Shown piece by piece: positions 5,900-6,653 of a stretch of 6,653 nt of DNA. The notes beneath the pieces were generated by a model, which was not told where the DNA came from, made no database searches, and saw nothing but the letters and a program-made list of their open reading frames with translations. The first letter of the stretch is position 1. The number at the start of each line of letters is the position of its first letter. The stretch is taken from positions 1 to 6,653 of the forward strand of contig JANOHV010000263.1 of assembly GCA_031406795.1 (NCBI GenBank). The letters are read 5' to 3'. Position numbers and translations under genes: made by a program. The stretch comes from DATDCY01 sp031406795 [NCBI: Candidatus Rokuibacteriota bacterium] (GTDB lineage Bacteria; JAUVQV01).

Positions 5900-6337
5900 T
5901 CAGCGCTTCCACTCGTACGCGTGCTGCTCGGTCGAGCGGAAGAAGTAGGCGATTTCGGTGCGGGCGGTCTCCGGGGCGTCCGAGCCGTGAACGCTGTTGC
6001 GCTCGATGCCCTGCGCGAAGTCCTTGCGGATGGTGCCGGCGTCGGCCTTGGCCGGGTCGGTGGCGCCCATGATCGCGCGGTTGGCGCCGATCGCGTTCTC
6101 GCCTTCGAGGACCATGACCACCACCGGGCCGCTGGTCATGAAGGCGACCAGATCGCCGAAGAACGGGCGCTCGCGGTGCACGGCGTAAAATCCTTCGGCG
6201 ACGGCGGTGGAGAGGCGCTCGAGGCGGATCGCGACGGGCTTGAGACCCCCGGTTTCGAAGCGGTTGATGATCGCGCCGATCAGGCCGCGCTCGACCGCGT
6301 CGGGCTTGATGATGGACAGGGTGCGCTCGATGGCCAT
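5900..6337 (-). CDS. ndk: Nucleoside diphosphate kinase
   Basis: Ndk moves the gamma-phosphate from ATP to other (d)NDPs through a phosphohistidine intermediate, balancing the cytoplasmic NTP and dNTP pools. The protein is full length (145 residues; the family is usually 135-150). Landmarks: [12 protein letters not shown] (4-15) with the conserved Lys11, [11 protein letters not shown] (50-60) with the conserved Tyr51, [15 protein letters not shown] (69-83), MGATDP (90-95), GTIRKDF (101-107), and the active-site motif [10 protein letters not shown] with catalytic His117. The C-terminus carries a few extra polar residues ([10 protein letters not shown]). The start ATG at 6335-6337 is supported by AAGGAG seven bases upstream. 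It is the first gene of a predicted four-gene operon, with a near-consensus promoter ahead of it. Identification is secure. Confidence 0.98.
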   Translation of the reverse strand: MAIERTLSIIKPDAVERGLIGAIINRFETGGLKPVAIRLERLSTAVAEGFYAVHRERPFFGDLVAFMTSGPVVVMVLEGENAIGANRAIMGATDPAKADAGTIRKDFAQGIERNSVHGSDAPETARTEIAYFFRSTEQHAYEWKR

Positions 6338-6344
6338 GATCGGT

Positions 6345-6350
6345 CTCCTT
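6345..6350 (-). promoter_or_regulatory. Ribosome binding site of ndk
   Basis: The minus strand reads AAGGAG, seven bases before the ndk ATG: ideal sequence and spacing. Confidence 0.85.
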
Positions 6351-6377
6351 TTCCGTCGTTGATGGCTGGAATGCGGG

Positions 6378-6405
6378 ATTGTACCCGCCTGCCGGCCGGC
6401 GTCAA
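6378..6405 (-). promoter_or_regulatory. Near-consensus sigma70 promoter of the ndk operon
   Basis: On the minus strand TTGACG (6400-6405) and TACAAT (6378-6383) are 16 bases apart, each matching five of six consensus positions. Transcription would start near 6371, giving a leader of about 34 bases. Such strength fits constitutive expression of ndk and the genes behind it. The spacer is GC-rich and contains the palindrome at 6391-6400. Confidence 0.75.
6391..6400. repeat. Ten-base palindrome inside the ndk promoter spacer
   Basis: GCCGGCCGGC is a perfect palindrome filling most of the spacer and touching the first base of the -35 element. It could be a repressor site, but such palindromes are common in DNA this rich in G and C. 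Confidence 0.2.
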
Positions 6406-6460
6406 GTTGCGGCGGCCGTCCGGGTGGCGGCGCGAACGCAATCGTCCCTCTCCGCGTCGC

Positions 6461-6488
6461 TTGAAACGCCGGGCATTCCGAGTATCAT
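6461..6488 (+). promoter_or_regulatory. Predicted sigma70 promoter for the rightward exported-protein gene
   Basis: TTGAAA (6461-6466) and TATCAT (6483-6488) are 16 bases apart, each matching five of six consensus positions. Transcription would start near 6495 and give a leader of about 77 bases. Its -35 lies 55 bases from the -35 of the leftward ndk promoter, so the two are divergent and back to back. Confidence 0.6.
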
Positions 6489-6560
6489 GAATGGTAGCCG
6501 TCGGCTGGGGAGCGGGTTTCCGGCCAGGCGGATTCGCTGTTGAACCGCAGGTTTGGACGA

Positions 6561-6566
6561 AAGGAG
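6561..6566 (+). promoter_or_regulatory. Ribosome binding site of the rightward gene
   Basis: AAGGAG lies five bases before the ATG at 6572-6574, which makes this short edge-cut reading frame believable as a real gene start. Confidence 0.8.
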
Positions 6567-6571
6567 CTGCA

Positions 6572-6653
6572 ATGAAGACCAGGTCGAAGTTGCTGTTGTC
6601 CGGGCTCGGGGTGCTGCTGCTTCTGACCACCCCCGCATTCGGGGAGAGCTCCG
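6572..6653 (+). CDS. N-terminus of an exported protein, cut by window edge
   Basis: Only 27 codons are inside the window. They encode a standard Sec signal peptide: MKTRSK as the basic start, a Leu/Gly/Val-rich core (LLLSGLGVLLLLTT), then PAFG before a probable cleavage ahead of Glu25. There is no cysteine, so it is not a lipoprotein signal. The protein is presumably periplasmic or outer-membrane; the mature part is not visible and no function can be named. A strong ribosome binding site and a good upstream promoter support that it is a real gene. It is the only gene in the window on the plus strand. Confidence 0.75.
   Translation, partial: MKTRSKLLLSGLGVLLLLTTPAFGESS

Larger units (their letters stand above)
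1945..6337 (-). other. Predicted four-gene operon: ndk, ABC-F, RluA-type synthase, RlmA-like methyltransferase
   Basis: The four genes share a strand, with a 28-base gap, a 4-base ATGA overlap and an 8-base overlap between neighbours. One near-consensus promoter precedes ndk and no terminator-like hairpin with a T-run lies between the genes. Only ndk has a strong Shine-Dalgarno sequence; the three downstream genes lack a good one, which fits coupled translation. The next gene leftward follows after 149 bases with its own promoter, so I end the unit at 1945. Confidence 0.65.

Noticed and set aside
4024-6072. A 682-codon open frame on the plus strand opposite the ABC-F and ndk genes
   Set aside because: It lies wholly antisense to two secure genes. 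Its Arg/Val/Leu/Asp-rich product shows no domain, and long antisense frames are expected in GC-rich DNA because stop codons are rare there.
6525-6549. Short imperfect stem (GCGG...CCGC) in the leader of the rightward gene, considered as a regulatory hairpin
   Set aside because: Four perfect pairs plus two after a bulge are too few to stand out from chance.

Overview
This is a GC-rich, gene-dense stretch of a bacterial chromosome. Everything from position 1 to 6337 reads on the minus strand, and one gene starts on the plus strand at 6572. A periplasmic adaptor of the HlyD/MacA type and two exported proteins with signal peptides point to a Gram-negative (didermic) bacterium. The high GC and the character of Ndk, RlmA and the ABC-F protein fit a proteobacterium or a neighbouring high-GC phylum. 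I cannot place it more precisely by eye.

Right to left, following transcription: a divergent intergenic region (6338-6571) carries two good sigma70-type promoters back to back. The leftward one drives ndk (nucleoside diphosphate kinase, 5900-6337). After a 28-base gap comes a 687-residue ABC-F ATPase (3808-5871). A 4-base ATGA overlap leads to an RluA-family pseudouridine synthase (2807-3811), which overlaps by 8 bases an RlmA-like 23S rRNA guanine methyltransferase (1945-2814). These four genes look like one operon that joins nucleotide supply to ribosome care: rRNA pseudouridylation, rRNA methylation and an ABC-F factor acting on ribosomes.

Further left, a 149-base gap holds a promoter, a small inverted repeat at the predicted transcript start and a strong two-part hairpin just before the ribosome binding site of an uncharacterised exported protein (905-1795). 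After another 139-base gap, the N-terminal 255 residues of an HlyD/MacA-type membrane fusion protein (1-765) run off the left edge. Its inner-membrane transporter partner and outer-membrane channel, if linked, would lie outside the window.

On the far right, the first 27 codons of an exported protein start on the plus strand and run off the edge. I see no tRNA, rRNA, mobile element, CRISPR array or clear rho-independent terminator. No stretch without a gene exceeds 300 bases. Most of the window is ordinary housekeeping. The parts most worth a second look are the uncharacterised exported protein with its structured leader, the altered zinc-ligand spacing in the RlmA-like protein, and the composition of the ribosome-care operon.
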